From assembly GCF_007655135.1 (NCBI RefSeq), contig NC_045130.1:6882001-6946000 (forward strand): a DNA stretch of 64,000 nt, read 5' to 3'. Position numbers and translations under genes: made by a program. Positions 36,787 to 49,300 of this stretch are shown piece after piece. Numbering within the stretch: position 1 is the stretch's first letter; every line of letters starts with the position of its first letter. Source of the DNA: Punica granatum. Taxonomy: Eukaryota; Streptophyta; Magnoliopsida; Myrtales; Lythraceae. The notes beneath the pieces were generated by a model that saw nothing but the letters and a program-made list of their open reading frames with translations, was not told the DNA's origin and did not search any database.

Positions 36787-38640
36787 CTATACTTCGCAAA
36801 GCCCTATTTCTCCCAAGTCATCGTGCACGACTTTCAAGTACTTATCAAGAAAACTCAAAGTTCTATAGATTTCCCTTCTATTCTCGTGGTTTGTATCCCT
36901 TGCAACGAACTCGTGGACCTTATCACCAACTTGAATTAAGCTGCAACCTGGAACTTTTTCCATTCCTTTCTCTCTCATTGCTGCCCGATAAATCGATCCA
37001 TCCACACTTTGACCCACCAGTGCTTTCAGATTTGAAATCAATGTCAGATAGCTCGGGTTTGAAGGCTCCTGCTCCATGATTTTTTGGATCACGGTATCCA
37101 AAATATCCTTACTTCCATGAAACTTGCAACAAGATAATAAAGTCCCCCAAATGACAGAATTAGGCTGCAAATGCATCTTCTCTATGAACTCAATGGCCTC
37201 CTGCAACTTCCCCGCTCTCCCCAAAAGATCGACCATGGACCCGTAATGCTCAATTCGAGGCTCGATACCGAATTTACTCACCATTTCTGAAAATACTCTT
37301 TTGCCATCCTCCACCAACCCTCCATGAGTACAAGCAGTCAGAACGGCAATAAAAAGGACATCATCAGGTCTAAACCCTTCTGAGCACATCCTGTCATACA
37401 GATCTAGGGCTTCAGCACATTTGCCGTTATAAGCTAGACCAGATATCATGGTCGTCCATGTGATCACACATCTCGTAGACATGTCATCAAAAGCTAATTT
37501 TGCATTTCCTAGATCACCACATTTTGCAAACATGTCAATCAAGGCATTGCCCAGAGATAGAGACATCTCAAGCTTGTGTTTCTTGATATAGGAGTCAATC
37601 CACTTCCCCTGCTCAAGAGAACCCAAGTGGGAACAAGCGGAGAGCGCACTAATGAGAGTGGTGTGATCAGGCTTACAGGCATTGTCAATTAACATTCGAT
37701 GGAACAATGCCAGGGCTTGATCAAATTGGTGGTTATGGACGTAACCTGTGATCATGGCATTCCAAGAAACTGTGTTTTTTCTGGGCATCTGATCAAAAAG
37801 GGCTTCTGCTGACTTGAGGTCTCCAATCACAGTATACCCAGAAATCATGGCTGTCCAGGATACCACCGTCTTCTCAGGCATTTTAGCAAAAGTACACATA
37901 GCAGCCTTCATATCGCCGACCCTCACAAACCCGGATATCATGCAATTCCAAGATACATCATTTTTATTCGGCATATTATCAAACATGGATGAAGCTAACT
38001 CCATCTTTCCCACTTTTGAGTGGCCCGATATCATTGTATTCCAAGTCACATTGCTCTTCTCGGGCATTGAATTGAACAGGGCGATTGCAGGTTCTACCAG
38101 ACCCCGAGCCATGTAAGCACCAATCATGGAATTCCACGAGACAACATCTCTCTGGGGCATTTCGCCAAACACCTGACGGGCATACTCCAAGTCCTTGCAG
38201 CACTTCGCATAGAAACTCAAGAGGGTATTCTGCACAAACACACCGGACCCATTCCCGGACTTCAAGATTTCCCCATGTATCATCCTCCCTTCTCGTAAGG
38301 CCTCGAACGGCTCCAAACACATCAAGAGGAAAGTGAAAGTGAAGCTATTGGGAGCAACCATTGATGCTCTCATCTGCTTATAAGCAATTGACGGGGCTCT
38401 GTGGGACTTCCCTATGTAGCATTGGATCAGCGAATTATAAGCTACCACGTTCGGGCTGGACAGATTCCGGAACGACCGAGCAGCTGTCTCGGGGGAACAC
38501 AGCTGCGAGGACAGAGAGACGAGCTTCGGCGCGATGAATTCGCTGTCCTTAAGGTTGTGTAAAAGAATCTTGGCATGGATTTGCCTCAGCTCTGTAGGGC
38601 TGCTGCATTTTCGTAAGAATCCGAGGATTCTCTTCTCCAT
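36787..38640 (-). CDS. Pentatricopeptide repeat protein, PLS class, E/E+ type
   Basis: A single uninterrupted exon of 617 residues from ATG 38640 to TAG 36787, typical of plant PPR genes. The first ~35 residues resemble an organelle-targeting segment that overlaps LRQIHAKIL. Many repeats carry the hallmark VVSWNSMIGAY, VTWNTMISGH, VSWTAMISGY and SWNAMITGY strings, with P, L and S variants alternating. The last repeat is followed by the E motif (PNSVIWGTLLSCCKFHG onward, then REKGMEKVPGCSLIQVGDKVHEFVARD), and the C-terminus lacks a DYW deaminase domain. Such proteins bind organelle transcripts in a sequence-specific way, usually for C-to-U editing with a separate DYW partner. The target is unknown. 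It is head to head with another PPR gene 277 bp away. Confidence 0.92.
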   Translation of the reverse strand: MEKRILGFLRKCSSPTELRQIHAKILLHNLKDSEFIAPKLVSLSSQLCSPETAARSFRNLSSPNVVAYNSLIQCYIGKSHRAPSIAYKQMRASMVAPNSFTFTFLLMCLEPFEALREGRMIHGEILKSGNGSGVFVQNTLLSFYAKCCKDLEYARQVFGEMPQRDVVSWNSMIGAYMARGLVEPAIALFNSMPEKSNVTWNTMISGHSKVGKMELASSMFDNMPNKNDVSWNCMISGFVRVGDMKAAMCTFAKMPEKTVVSWTAMISGYTVIGDLKSAEALFDQMPRKNTVSWNAMITGYVHNHQFDQALALFHRMLIDNACKPDHTTLISALSACSHLGSLEQGKWIDSYIKKHKLEMSLSLGNALIDMFAKCGDLGNAKLAFDDMSTRCVITWTTMISGLAYNGKCAEALDLYDRMCSEGFRPDDVLFIAVLTACTHGGLVEDGKRVFSEMVSKFGIEPRIEHYGSMVDLLGRAGKLQEAIEFIEKMHLQPNSVIWGTLLSCCKFHGSKDILDTVIQKIMEQEPSNPSYLTLISNLKALVGQSVDGSIYRAAMREKGMEKVPGCSLIQVGDKVHEFVARDTNHENRREIYRTLSFLDKYLKVVHDDLGEIGLCEV

Positions 38641-38917
38641 ATGTTGTTTGCTCCTTAGTCAACGGTCACGGGGCAGTTACAGTTATTTCAGTTAGTACGG
38701 CATCACAATAGCCCTAAACGACAGCAAGGAAATGAGAAATGTCTGCTATATATAATGATTTCCGACGCTGAGGAAAGAATTGCATGTCAAGAAAAGTCAA
38801 CAACTTGGACTGTTGTCTGGTTGGCCCGAAGCTCAGAAGTTCGAGTCCCGCTCGATGAACCGAAAAAGGTTGCTCCTTTGCCGGTCGCCCCAATGAAAAT
38901 TACGGAATGGCCATGAA

Positions 38918-40674
38918 ATGAGACCGACATTGCGCGAAGAGTCCCGAGAAACTCCACCGCCCAGTCACTTTAGCTTCCATGATCGGCATAACCTGATGGC
39001 TCAAGTGAGGAAATACCTCGAACAGGGAAGGCCCAGAGAAGCATTTCGACTGTACAAGCACAGCAACAGAGCCTGCATCCTTAGTCTGGTGCCTCTGTTG
39101 GCGAAAGCTTGTGGTTCTCTCGGGCTGCGAGAATGCGGGAAATCCCTGCACGCTGAGTTGATCAAATGCGGGGTTGATTCGGATGTTATAGTCGGGACTT
39201 CCTTGGTGGGCATGTACGGGAAAACCGCTGGGATTGCTGACGCGCGTAAGGTGTTTGATGGAATGCCCCTGAGGAACGTTGTGACTTGGAATGCGATGAT
39301 CGGAGGGTATTTTAGGAGTGGAGATCTGAGGTCTGCTTCCTTGTTGTTCGAAGAGATGGGAATGAGGAGCGAAGTGACTTGGGTCGAGATGATTGACGGG
39401 TTCGCGAGTAGTGGAGATTTGGTCACAGCTAGGAGGCTTTTCGATCAGGTTCCTTTTGAGATGAGGAATGTCGTTACATGGACAGTGATGGTTGACGGGT
39501 ATTTACCGTTACAAATTTCACTTGTTATGGATGATGATCATATGCAGATTCAGGGGACCAGACTTCTGTTTCTGCAAGTAGCCCAGTAGTAACCAGTTTC
39601 AACAGTAATTTTGTTTTGATATCCATTCTAATGCCTCCCTACTTCCTCTTTTAACTTAACAGGTACACCAGCAATGGAGATATGGAATCAGCAAAGGAAA
39701 TCTTCGAGGCGATGTCAGATAGGAACTTCTTTGTGTGGTCATCAATGATTTCTGGGTATTGCAAGAAAGGTGACGTTGAACAGGCCAAGGCCATTTTCGA
39801 TCAAATGACAGTCAAGAATTTGGTCGTCTGGAATTCATTGATTTTGGGTTTTGCCCAGAATGAGTTGTCTGACGAAGTTTTGAAGGCCTTTGAACAGATG
39901 CAATCTGAAGGGTTTGACCCAGATGAAATCACCATTGTTGGTGTCTTATCTGCTTGTGGTCAGGCCGGGTCATTAGAATATGGTAAGAAGATACATAGTA
40001 TGATAGGGAGTAAGGGGATAAATCTCAATCAATTCGTTTTAAATGCCCTAGTTGACATGTATGCGAAGTGTGGGGACTTGGGCTCTGCAAGATATATCTT
40101 TGAAGGGATGAGCAATAGAAACTGTGCCTGTTGGAATGCAATGATTTCGGGTTTTGCCGTTAATGGGCAGCCCAAAGAGGCTCTCGAGTTATTCAAAAGA
40201 ATGGAAGGCTCATGTGAGAGTCCAGATGAGCTGACCTTCCTATCCGTCCTATCAGCTTGCGCCCATGGAGGATTTGTAGATGAAGGGATGCAAATTTTCT
40301 CTAAAATGGAAAATTATGGGCTTGCACCTGGCATAAAGCATTACGGCTGCTTGGTGGATTTACTGGGAAGGGCCGGAAAGTTAAGAGAAGCTTACAAGTT
40401 GATAAAGAGTATGCCAATGGAACCAAACAATGTTGTTTGGGGAGCTTTGCTTGGAGCATGCAGGATCCACTCGAATCTGGAAATGGCAGAATGTGTGATG
40501 GAGGAGATTAGGGCACTGAATCACAAGGTTGGGTCTCGTGATCAGGTGCAGTATGCTCTGCTCTCGAGTATTTATGCTGCCTCTGATAAATGGGAGAAGG
40601 CTGAGAAGATGAGGGTTGCCATGGTGAATAACGGGATTCAGAAAGCACCTGGTTGCAGTTTCATCACATGCTAG
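38918..40674 (+). CDS. Pentatricopeptide repeat protein, PLS class, short E domain, one intron
   Basis: Two exons, 38918-39498 and 39663-40674, encode 530 residues. The 164-bp intron (GACGG|GTATTT to AACAG|GTACACC) lies inside a repeat, splitting the VDGYTSNGD motif in phase 2; removing it restores perfect repeat spacing. Repeats show NVVTWNAMIGGYF, VTWVEMIDGFAS, FVWSSMISGYC and CACWNAMISGFA strings. The C-terminus has an E-like region (MPMEPNNVVWGALLGACRIH to NNGIQKAPGCSFITC) and stops there, without E+ or DYW. Probable organelle RNA-binding editing or processing factor with unknown target. A short upstream ATG (ATGGCCATGAAATGA) just before the start overlaps the main ATG in another frame and could lower translation. 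Confidence 0.9.
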
Positions 40675-41079
40675 CTGCACTCCAGTATATCTGTATATCT
40701 GCAAGTTGAAAAGTTTAGAAGCAACAGTTGGGCACTTAAACGATGCACCCGTTTTTTTTTATGCATATTGGCTTAGATACCAACGAACAAACATTATGGG
40801 GCTATTGAAGTTCCACATCCTGAGGTATTTGAGAACTTCTTCAGCTAGCACTTTCTGAAAAGTGGACTCGTCTTTTTACTACACATGCATCTAAACCTAT
40901 AGGCAGAAGGCTTCGGATGGATTCTTTTAGACGAAGCTCCTCAAGACTCTGTTGTTATGGATTGGACTAATACACCTTAGAATACGTGTATAAGTTTCAA
41001 ATTCTTTTAACTACCATAGATCACAGTGTAGACCCAAAAATTGTGTCCTCTATTGATCTAATGGAAAGCGAAGTGTAAG
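40675..41079. other. Convergent 3' region between PPR and PPD4 genes
   Basis: 405 bp between convergent stop codons; AT-rich with no coding signal. It should hold both 3' UTRs. Confidence 0.4.
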
Positions 41080-42802
41080 CTACACAATGCGGAAAGAATC
41101 GGCTATCCTTTTCAAGTCGGGGTAGTGCCTCTTCCACTGAAGACCTGCAAAATTCATTTGTTCAGGTAAGAGACTCCGCAGATGGGCTCTTCTTGTTCTC
41201 TGATACGAAGATCATTATATTGTGAAGGGCAATAACATTTACCACTTCCAGTCACGTTGAACAGGTACAGGCGGTTCCCTGCAGCAGTTGCTGTGATCAG
41301 ACAATGTGGAGGCTCCAACTCAAACTGATAGTATGTCCGTCCTCCATGCTCGGCTACACTCATGCTCATGACCTTCCCTTCAACATTTTCTCCAATGACT
41401 TCTGGCCCGAATGCATTGATCACTTTCTCGGGAGGCCCAATTTGTTCGATTCTGGCATCATCATCTATAGCTGCCCATGTAAAACAAAACTATGTGTAAT
41501 TGGACAAGTTTTTCTGGTGCCCGGTCCGATAAGAACAGGAAAAGATTCCAACTCACCATCAGCGAATCTACGAACTGGAGCAACAATCACAAAGATCCGT
41601 CCTTCCTTGGAGCTGGCAAATCTCAAGTCAATCTCTGTGCCACCTAGATCAGCAATTGATACTGGTACCTGTTCCATCCATGGACGGGGAGGAATTAAAG
41701 GAAACATCGGGTGAGCAAAAAGAACAGAAGACGGACTTGAATCTTAATCATTCCGAGGCACCTCTTCCCAATCCTGTCGAACAGAGAAGGCATAAGGTAT
41801 GATAGGACTCCAACCAACTCCGTGGCCTCCTGACTTATCATCGGGTCTTCGATATGTCCTCCAACCTGTCTGAGCACAAAACTTCTGGCATTGGTGCCTT
41901 TCATTCCAAAACGAGGAGCACGTAGAAAAAGAAAAATATAAAAAAAATAGGATTAACGTATTAGGGTGTGTTCTGTTATGTAAGCAGTCACTTCTATTGT
42001 GCTTTTGTCTAGTTGGTGCTAAAGAGATGCAGCTTTATAATCTGGGTGTCTTGGAAAAATGCTCTCGATTGTTATATGCTCTATTTTCCTGAAATGTGAA
42101 CTTACTGAAGTGCCAAAGACATCATATGTTGATGTTGGTTCGATAGTAGTTCTCAAGTGTAATCCTGAGCTTAGCGCACTTGCTGATGGAAACTGGAATG
42201 ATATCATGCAGGCAGGGACAGACTTAACAAATAATGGGTAACAGACTGTTGCTTGTAACGGTATCAGAAGAGCCCGTTCTCTAGCAACCAAATTCCCAAA
42301 AAGCCTAGACTTGCGCAAAAGTGCAATGACTATTTCATATAAATGCGGTCTCGCTTTAGGATTTTTCACAGCTATAATAACAGTGTGTGTATATATATAT
42401 ATATATATATCCTGACACGGCTGAAGCTTTGCGGACAGATTGAGAAATGAAGCGTACATATAAGGCAGCAGCAGGACAAGAGACCAACCAACCTTGCTCA
42501 TCGGGTTCGGAGAGACCAGGAACCCTCCCGGCAAGAAGGCCCTGTTTCACGACTCCCTCCGCCTCCCCGGAGAACAATCCCAACATGGTGGATGACGCGA
42601 GACTCAACCCGGACACTAAGGCCGACCTTCTCGGTAAGGCCCGGCACAGTTTATCATCATCTCCTATGCCCTCTCCCGAACTTGCACCAGGCCTGACGGT
42701 ACTGCAACGGGCAAGAGTCTGCTGGGATGAAGAAGGTATCATCTGCAGGAGAGGAGACCTCCATGAGAGGGTGCAACTCGTGGGCAAGAGACATGTTCCC
42801 AT
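41080..42802 (-). CDS. PPD4: PsbP domain-containing protein 4, thylakoid lumen
   Basis: Five minus-strand exons, 42493-42802, 41762-41865, 41557-41668, 41243-41464 and 41080-41144, encode 270 residues. The first ~60 residues form a plastid transit peptide, followed by a twin-arginine lumen signal (RRSALVSGLSLASSTMLGLFSGEAEG). The PsbP fold follows: WRTYRRPDDKSGGHGVGWSPI, EVPVSIADLGGTEIDLRF, KVINAFGPEVIGENVEGKV, RTYYQFELEPPH, LITATAAGNRLYLF and the final LQWKRHYPDLKRIADSFRIV. This matches the lumenal PPD4 group, associated with photosystem complexes; its precise role is not settled. An upstream in-frame extension reaches a TTG at 42868 through a run of Ser and Asn codons, but the first ATG is at 42802. 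Intron 1 contains a (TA)n tract. Divergent from SPT5. Confidence 0.9.
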
Positions 42803-43389
42803 TTCTCTGATATTATTATTATTGTTGTTGCTGCTGCTGCTTGAATGCTTCAAAAGCTGCAGAGCCAAGTGAAAGGTTTGCTTTGCTCTGGCGAATTATG
42901 GTGGGAAGCCTTCTAAAGGAACTGTGGGGGTTTAGAATCTTGTGGTCGTGGTGGAAGATTTAATCATGGTATAGGAATTCTCCAGGTCTAGGATAGGTTT
43001 GTCATATAATGTTTGTTCTGACAGACACAGACAAAAAAAAAAAAGAAAAAAGGCCCTAGAGTTTGGAGTACTGGGCAGACAATCGGTACAGAGCTCAGCC
43101 CATTATATTGGCCCATTAGATTGGCCCATTAGACCCCAACAAAGGCCCAAAGCCCATCATATCCACCGCCTCCCCGACGCGACCGACCGATCTCGGCATC
43201 GCATCACAGGAGGGGAGAGAGACAGAGGGTGGGATTGATCGAATTTCTAGGGTTCGTAAGACCCCTAAAGCTCAAGCCGTAGCCAGCAGTTTCGATTCGC
43301 TTCGATTCAAATTGCATTCGATTCAATTCATCCATTCCTGAGCTCGATTGCATCAGGTGCTCCTATCCTTTTGTCAGTTCGAATCGATC
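42803..43389. promoter_or_regulatory. Shared upstream region of PPD4 and SPT5 with site II-like motifs
   Basis: Only 587 bp separate the two divergent ATGs. At 43078-43160 there is a cluster of GGCCCA/AGCCCA words: CAGCCCATTATAT, TTGGCCCATTAGA twice in tandem, AGGCCCAAAGCCCATC. These are telo/site II-type elements recognised by TCP factors and frequent upstream of plant housekeeping genes. A trinucleotide run (TTATTATTATTATTGTTG, then CTGCTG) lies at about 42808-42841 on the PPD4 side. A bidirectional promoter is an inference from spacing. Confidence 0.5.
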
Positions 43390-46300
43390 ATGGCGAGGCG
43401 CAGGGACGAGGAGGACGACGATATTGAGCAGGAGGAGGACTACTACGAGGACAGGGAAGTGCTCGACGACGAGGAAGAGGAGGACTTGGAGGAGGAGGAG
43501 GAGGAAGAGGAGGAAGATCGACGCGGAGGGAAGAAGAGGAGAAGATCGCAGTTTATTGATGATGTCGCCGAGGAGGACGATGATGAGGAGGATGACGACG
43601 ACGAAGATTACGGCAGACGTGGACGGCGAAAGCAGAAGTCCAAGAGGCGTTCGGCATCGGATTATTTTGATATCGAGGCCGTAGTCGATAGCGATGGGGA
43701 AGAGGAGGAGGAGGAAGGCGAGGAAGGTACGTGGCCGCTAGCTATACTGCCCTTGCTTTTGTGCTTTTAGGGTTTTCTTTTCATTTGAGCGATTGGATTC
43801 TGCAGTTTTGTCAGATAGGCCTGTTATGTGGAGCTGAATTGTGAGTTTAGTAAATAAACTTTGAACTGGACGGCGATGGGATGGCATCATGGTCCGAGAA
43901 TTACGTGTTTTCCATATTGTCTGTGATGTGCTTTTTAACTTGTTCTGCTGTTTCCACTGGGAATGTTCTTTTGTGGTGAAGTATCTTGGGGATTGCAGGG
44001 TTAATTTTGGAATTTCTGTGATGTAATTTAGCTGGAACGGATTCAGTTCTTTCAGATGCGGGAAGGTTGGACTTTTTATTTAATTTATGGTCGAAGCTAT
44101 AAGGCCAGCTTTTGTTGCGTGGCGTTAGCTTGTGATAATTTATTAGCTTTGCTTTCGTTTGTTTCGCAATGGAACTTGGTTAATTGAATCCTGGATTTTT
44201 TTCTCCTGTAATGCGCTTTCAGCTATAGTAAGTTGAGATGAGAAATTTAGGTGGGAGAGAGAACTCTTAGGTTGATAGTCATCCCTTAGTTTAGCTTTGA
44301 ATTGGCATGTGCATTGGAGATTGTGGACTTGAGGTAAGTATATTGCCTGCTTTTACGAAGTTCTGGCATTGCCGTTTCATGGAGGTTTATGTTATTCTTT
44401 CCTTTGCATGAGTAAGACATATAACTCCAAAAAGGTTGTGACGTTATTCATGGAAATATATGAATTCAGTCAGTGATTCAAATTGAGGAAAGGCAACTTG
44501 ATTAATGAATGAGATAAGAAGTCCAATGAGATTAAGTAGCTTCCACATGGAAATTTTTTTATTTGAAAACACATCGTTGGTTGAGGTTTAAGAAGTGATG
44601 GTAAAGTTGATTTAGTGGCAGAGTGGGGGACACCTGCTACATCAATGGCTAATGAGGGATTTTGATTTGGAAACTTCCATGTTGGTTAAAATCAAGAGGT
44701 AGTGCTTGGACTGACAATCTCTGGAGTTGATTATGGTGCTGGCTCAAAATTGATTTTTGGAGCCTTGGTGGTGGGCTCTCTTTTTAGAACGAACATATAT
44801 TAATGTTAAAGTGCATGCACTGAAGATAAGGATCTTCTTCAATGTCCTGATATTACATGTTGTATAACATCTTTGTATTAGAGGCAGGGTGATGGTTGCT
44901 TGACTAGCTAGTTGCTTTGGTCAGTCAAGCGACAAGTGGCTATGTGACTGGATTATGTGTCCTGAAGGTGAAATTGCTCGGGTTCGATAGGGAATTCATG
45001 TAACATCAAATTATTACTTTGGATGGTGCGAGAGTGGGTTTACATCCGAACCTTATTTTGAAACATATGCTACCAAATCCCTGATCTCAACTTTCAGCAA
45101 ACATGTCCAGTTGATTTCTGCCAATACCTTTACATCATATTATATTTATGTTCGCTAATTCGTCCAGAACTCATTGTTGGCTTAGCTGACGTTGCAAAGT
45201 ATGGATTCGGGATCTGCTCTCCAGTTTCTTAAATCTATCATTCCCTTTTTCTGCACCACTGATGGGTTTTTGAAATTGGTAACCACAGATTTTATAGATA
45301 ATGCAAATGATCTACCTGATGAGGATGACAACAGACAGATTCATCGCCGTCCTTTGTTACCTCGGGAGGAAGAGGATGTGGATGATCTTGAAAGAAGAAT
45401 TCAGGAAAGATATCGTAAGTCTGTTCATATTGACTATGATGAAGAGACCACAGATGTAGATCAGCAAGCTCTTCTGCCTTCTGTTAGAGATCCTAAGTTG
45501 TGGATGGTGAAGTGTGCGGTATGATTATCATTCTTTTCCAGATCTGACTACACAAATTCTTTTGCTGTTGCTGTCCATTATGTATATAATGTTGATATAT
45601 TGAGTTTGAATAATTGTTGGTTTCTTGATTGATGTCTCTAGATTGGCCATGAGCGGGAGGCTGCTGTATGCCTAATGCAAAAGTGTATTGATAGAGGTCC
45701 TGAATTGCAAATAAGGTCGGTAATTGCACTTGACCACCTAAAGAACTTCATTTATGTGGAAGCAGACAAAGAAGCACATGTCAGGGAGGTATGTATTTCT
45801 AGACTTACTTCATTTGGTGCACCCTTCTCTCATTTAATTGTGTTTTCACATTAGTTATTGATTTATGGTCATCTTAAAAGTCGGGTATTGGTTGTTTCCT
45901 GTTGTGTTATAGGCATGCAAAGGTCTTCGAAGCATATATAACAGTCAGAAAGTGATGCTGGTGCCGATTAATGAGATGACTGACGTTCTTTCCGTTGAAA
46001 GTAAAGCTATTGATATTTCTAGGGATACCTGGGTCAGAATGAAGACAGGGACGTATAAAGGGGACCTTGCTAAAGTATGTTTGAGTTAAATCTGTTATTC
46101 ATCTTTGTTTTTGTGTTTACGCATCTTACCTTCAAGCATGATACTTTGTAGGTGGTGGAGGTGGATAATGTGAAGCAAAGAGTCACCGTGAAATTAATAC
46201 CGAGAATCGATTTGCAGGCGATTGCCAACAAACTGGTATTGCCTTGTACTAATGCATTTACATGAATATGCTGAGTTAGCAGGAAAAACCTTTATGAGGC

Positions 46301-49300
46301 TTAAGTTATTGATGGCAATATGTTTTCTATATAATTTTTGTGCAAGGTTTTTGATGACAGTGGTATATTTTCTTGGTTTTGCGGAAAAAAAATACTTGAT
46401 TGTGTTGCTTACACATCTTATCAAGTCACTGATGCTTGATTTCAGGAAAACAGAGAAACACCAAAGAAGAAGTCTTTTGTTCCTCCTCCGCGTTTCTTGA
46501 ACGTTGATGAGGCTAGGTATTCTTCTCCAATCTGGTGTCTTTATTTGCAATCATTGTGTAGTTGTAGACCTTAAGCCTCATCTCTCTCTCCCTCCCCTAA
46601 TTCTTCTTTTGTTTGCTTTTCAGGGAATTGAATATTCGTGTTGAACGTAGACGAGATCCCATGACTGGTGATTACTTCGAGACGATTGATAATATGAAGT
46701 TCAAGGATGGCTTCTTGTATAAGATTGTATCAATGAAGTCTATCAGCTCTCACAATATAAAACCTACCTTCGATGAGATGGAAAAGTTCCGGCAGCCCAG
46801 TGAGAACGGAGATGGTGATTTGGGCGGTTTGTCTACTTTATTTGCAAATAGGAAGAAAGGTCATTTTATGAAGGGTGATGCAGTTATTGTTGTCAAGGGT
46901 GATCTAAAAAACTTGAAGGGCTGGGTAGAGAAAGTTGAAGAAGAAAATGTCTACATCAGACCAGAAATGAAAGACCTTCCTGTAAGATATGACTTTATAT
47001 TGATTTGAACTCATTAATTGAGATTTAGGGCTTAGCTTGTCTAACCGATGCACAGTGTGTTATTTTTTTATTTTTAACAATAGATCTATAGACTGATTTA
47101 GGGTATGTCTGCAGAGAACTCTTGCTGTTAATCAGAAGGAGCTATGCAAGTACTTTGAGCCTGGGAACCATGTAAAAGTTGTTTCTGGGACCCAAGAAGG
47201 TGCAACTGGTATGGTTGTGAAAGTTGAGCAGCATGTACTCGTCATATTGTCAGATACAACGAAGGAACATGTGGGTGGTGTAACCTGTTTCTAGAATTAA
47301 GCTCTCTGGGTTTTTTTGTATTATCTTCTAGAAATAACAATGAAGATTTTTCTTCCACAGATCCGTGTATTCGCAGATGATGTTGTTGAGAGCTCTGAGG
47401 TAACGTCTGGTATTAACAAAATTGGGGATTATGAGCTTCATGACCTTGTATTTCTGGAGTAAGTATTGCTTGCATGCTGTAAGACATCTAAATATGCATT
47501 TATTCTTGTAAGGTTTTAATTCTTTGTTATATGGTGCAGCGATACAAACTTTGGAGTAATTATTCGCGTAGAAACTGAAGCTTTTCAGGTATGTGCAAAT
47601 TACATTTCACTTCGGGGAAGAAAGGAAGAGTTAATGGGAGGAGTAGCATCATATTTACCGTGCGACTTTGTTTCAGGTGCTTAAGGGAGTTCCAGATAGA
47701 CCTGAGGTTATCACTGTGAGGCTGAGAGAGATTAAATCGAAGATAGACAGAAAATTCAGTGCACAGGATAAGTGGAAAAACATGATATCAGTGAAAGATG
47801 TTGTTCGTGTTCTTGATGGTCCATGCCAAGTGAGCCTCTGGCTTCAACTGGAATTTTGCTTTTCTGCTGCAGTGATGCGCAAAAGTAATATATCCAATTC
47901 CTTGTAGGGGAAAACAGGTCCTGTGGAACACATATTTAAGGGAGTAGTGTTTATTTTTGATCGCCACCACCGAGAACATGCGGGTTTTATCTGCGCCAAA
48001 GCCTTTTCCTGCGTTGTAATCGGAGGTTCAAGAGCCAACAATGATAGACATGTAAGTCCTTTTCTTTTGAGGTGATTGAAATTATTTAGGGGCTGGAATT
48101 CAGACATCATTTGAGCTTCTGGATTGAAATTTATTACAGGGTGATTCGCGGTCAAGGTTAGCCAACTTCAGACAATCTAATATACCCCCGTCCCCTCGCA
48201 AACACTCCCGGGGCGGCCCACTGAATTGTAAGTGGCTTGATAGCTCAGAATCTCTCTTCTAGGGGATTTGATATACTTAAAATATGTTTCCTTTGTACTT
48301 TTCTTTTCTTTTCTTTTTAAATGCTTCCTCTTTATCTGGTTTGCTTTGTGGTCCAGATGGAGGAAGACATGGCGGTGGCAGAGGTCATAATGATCCTTTC
48401 ATAAATACCAGAGTAAGAATCACCCAAGGTCCTTTTAAGGGTTACTGTGGACGTGTTAAGGAAATTAAAGGCACATCAGCCCGAGTGGAATTGGAATCGC
48501 AAATGAGGGAGGTTCAAGGTAGGTTGCTAAAGTTGACCGAATAATATGGTTGTATTGGAACCTTTGGAACAATAGTGTTTCGCCTTATGGTTTATTGTTG
48601 ATTTGCTTTTATTTTAAAACTAATGGACCTGATCATTTGCAGTTGATCGCAGCAAGCTTTCTGAGATTGTCGTTTCAACCCCGCATCGGTGAGCACAAAG
48701 CCTGTTTGTTTTGCTTGATACATATCTTTCTGGAATTTACTCATCATATGTTTATTTTGCAGTGAATCACGATATGGTGTGGGAAGTGAGACACCTATGC
48801 ATCCTTCTCGTACTCCTTTACATCCATTCATGACTCCAATGAGAGATCCTGGAGGTTGGTTTTCGTTTAATTTCTTCTGGTTGTTATCTGTGTGCCTTCT
48901 TTAACATTCACATGCTGTTTAATTTTCTAAAAATCAATGCCTTTTAGGTTAGGAATTTCCATGATTGATGAAATGCTCGTAGAACTACTGTTTTATCCTA
49001 CTTGTGGAGTTAGATGGGCTTGGTTCATCCTGAAATTGATAAGCGTTTTCTCATGGTTCATTTTCTATTGATCATGTCCTGGTTAACTTTTGCAGCGACA
49101 CCCATTCATGATGGTATGAGGACCCCAATGCGTGACAGGGCATGGCTCCCTATGAGTCCACCAAGGTGTGCTGCGTAATTGGTTTTGCTATAACAGTTTT
49201 TATCTGGGAAAATATTTTGGTGGAAGTTCTTCGTACTTTATAATATCATGGATATATAAGAGGAAAGAGAACTATTTTTCTCATACATCTATGTGGCTGT

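Noticed and set aside
37814..38336. Open frames antisense to the first PPR gene
   Set aside because: Shadows of the strongly biased PPR coding sequence; the sense frame is a textbook PPR protein.
38800..38880. tRNA-like gene between the PPR genes
   Set aside because: A B-box-like AGTTCGAGTCCCGC is present, but no cloverleaf with paired acceptor ends could be drawn; a SINE fragment is more likely.
42803..42868. N-terminal extension of PPD4 with Ser/Asn run
   Set aside because: The extension begins with TTG; the first ATG at 42802 already gives a full transit peptide, and the run is a trinucleotide repeat in the leader.
42447..42872. Plus-strand frame over PPD4 exon 1
   Set aside because: Antisense shadow; the minus strand encodes the transit peptide and twin-arginine signal of PPD4.
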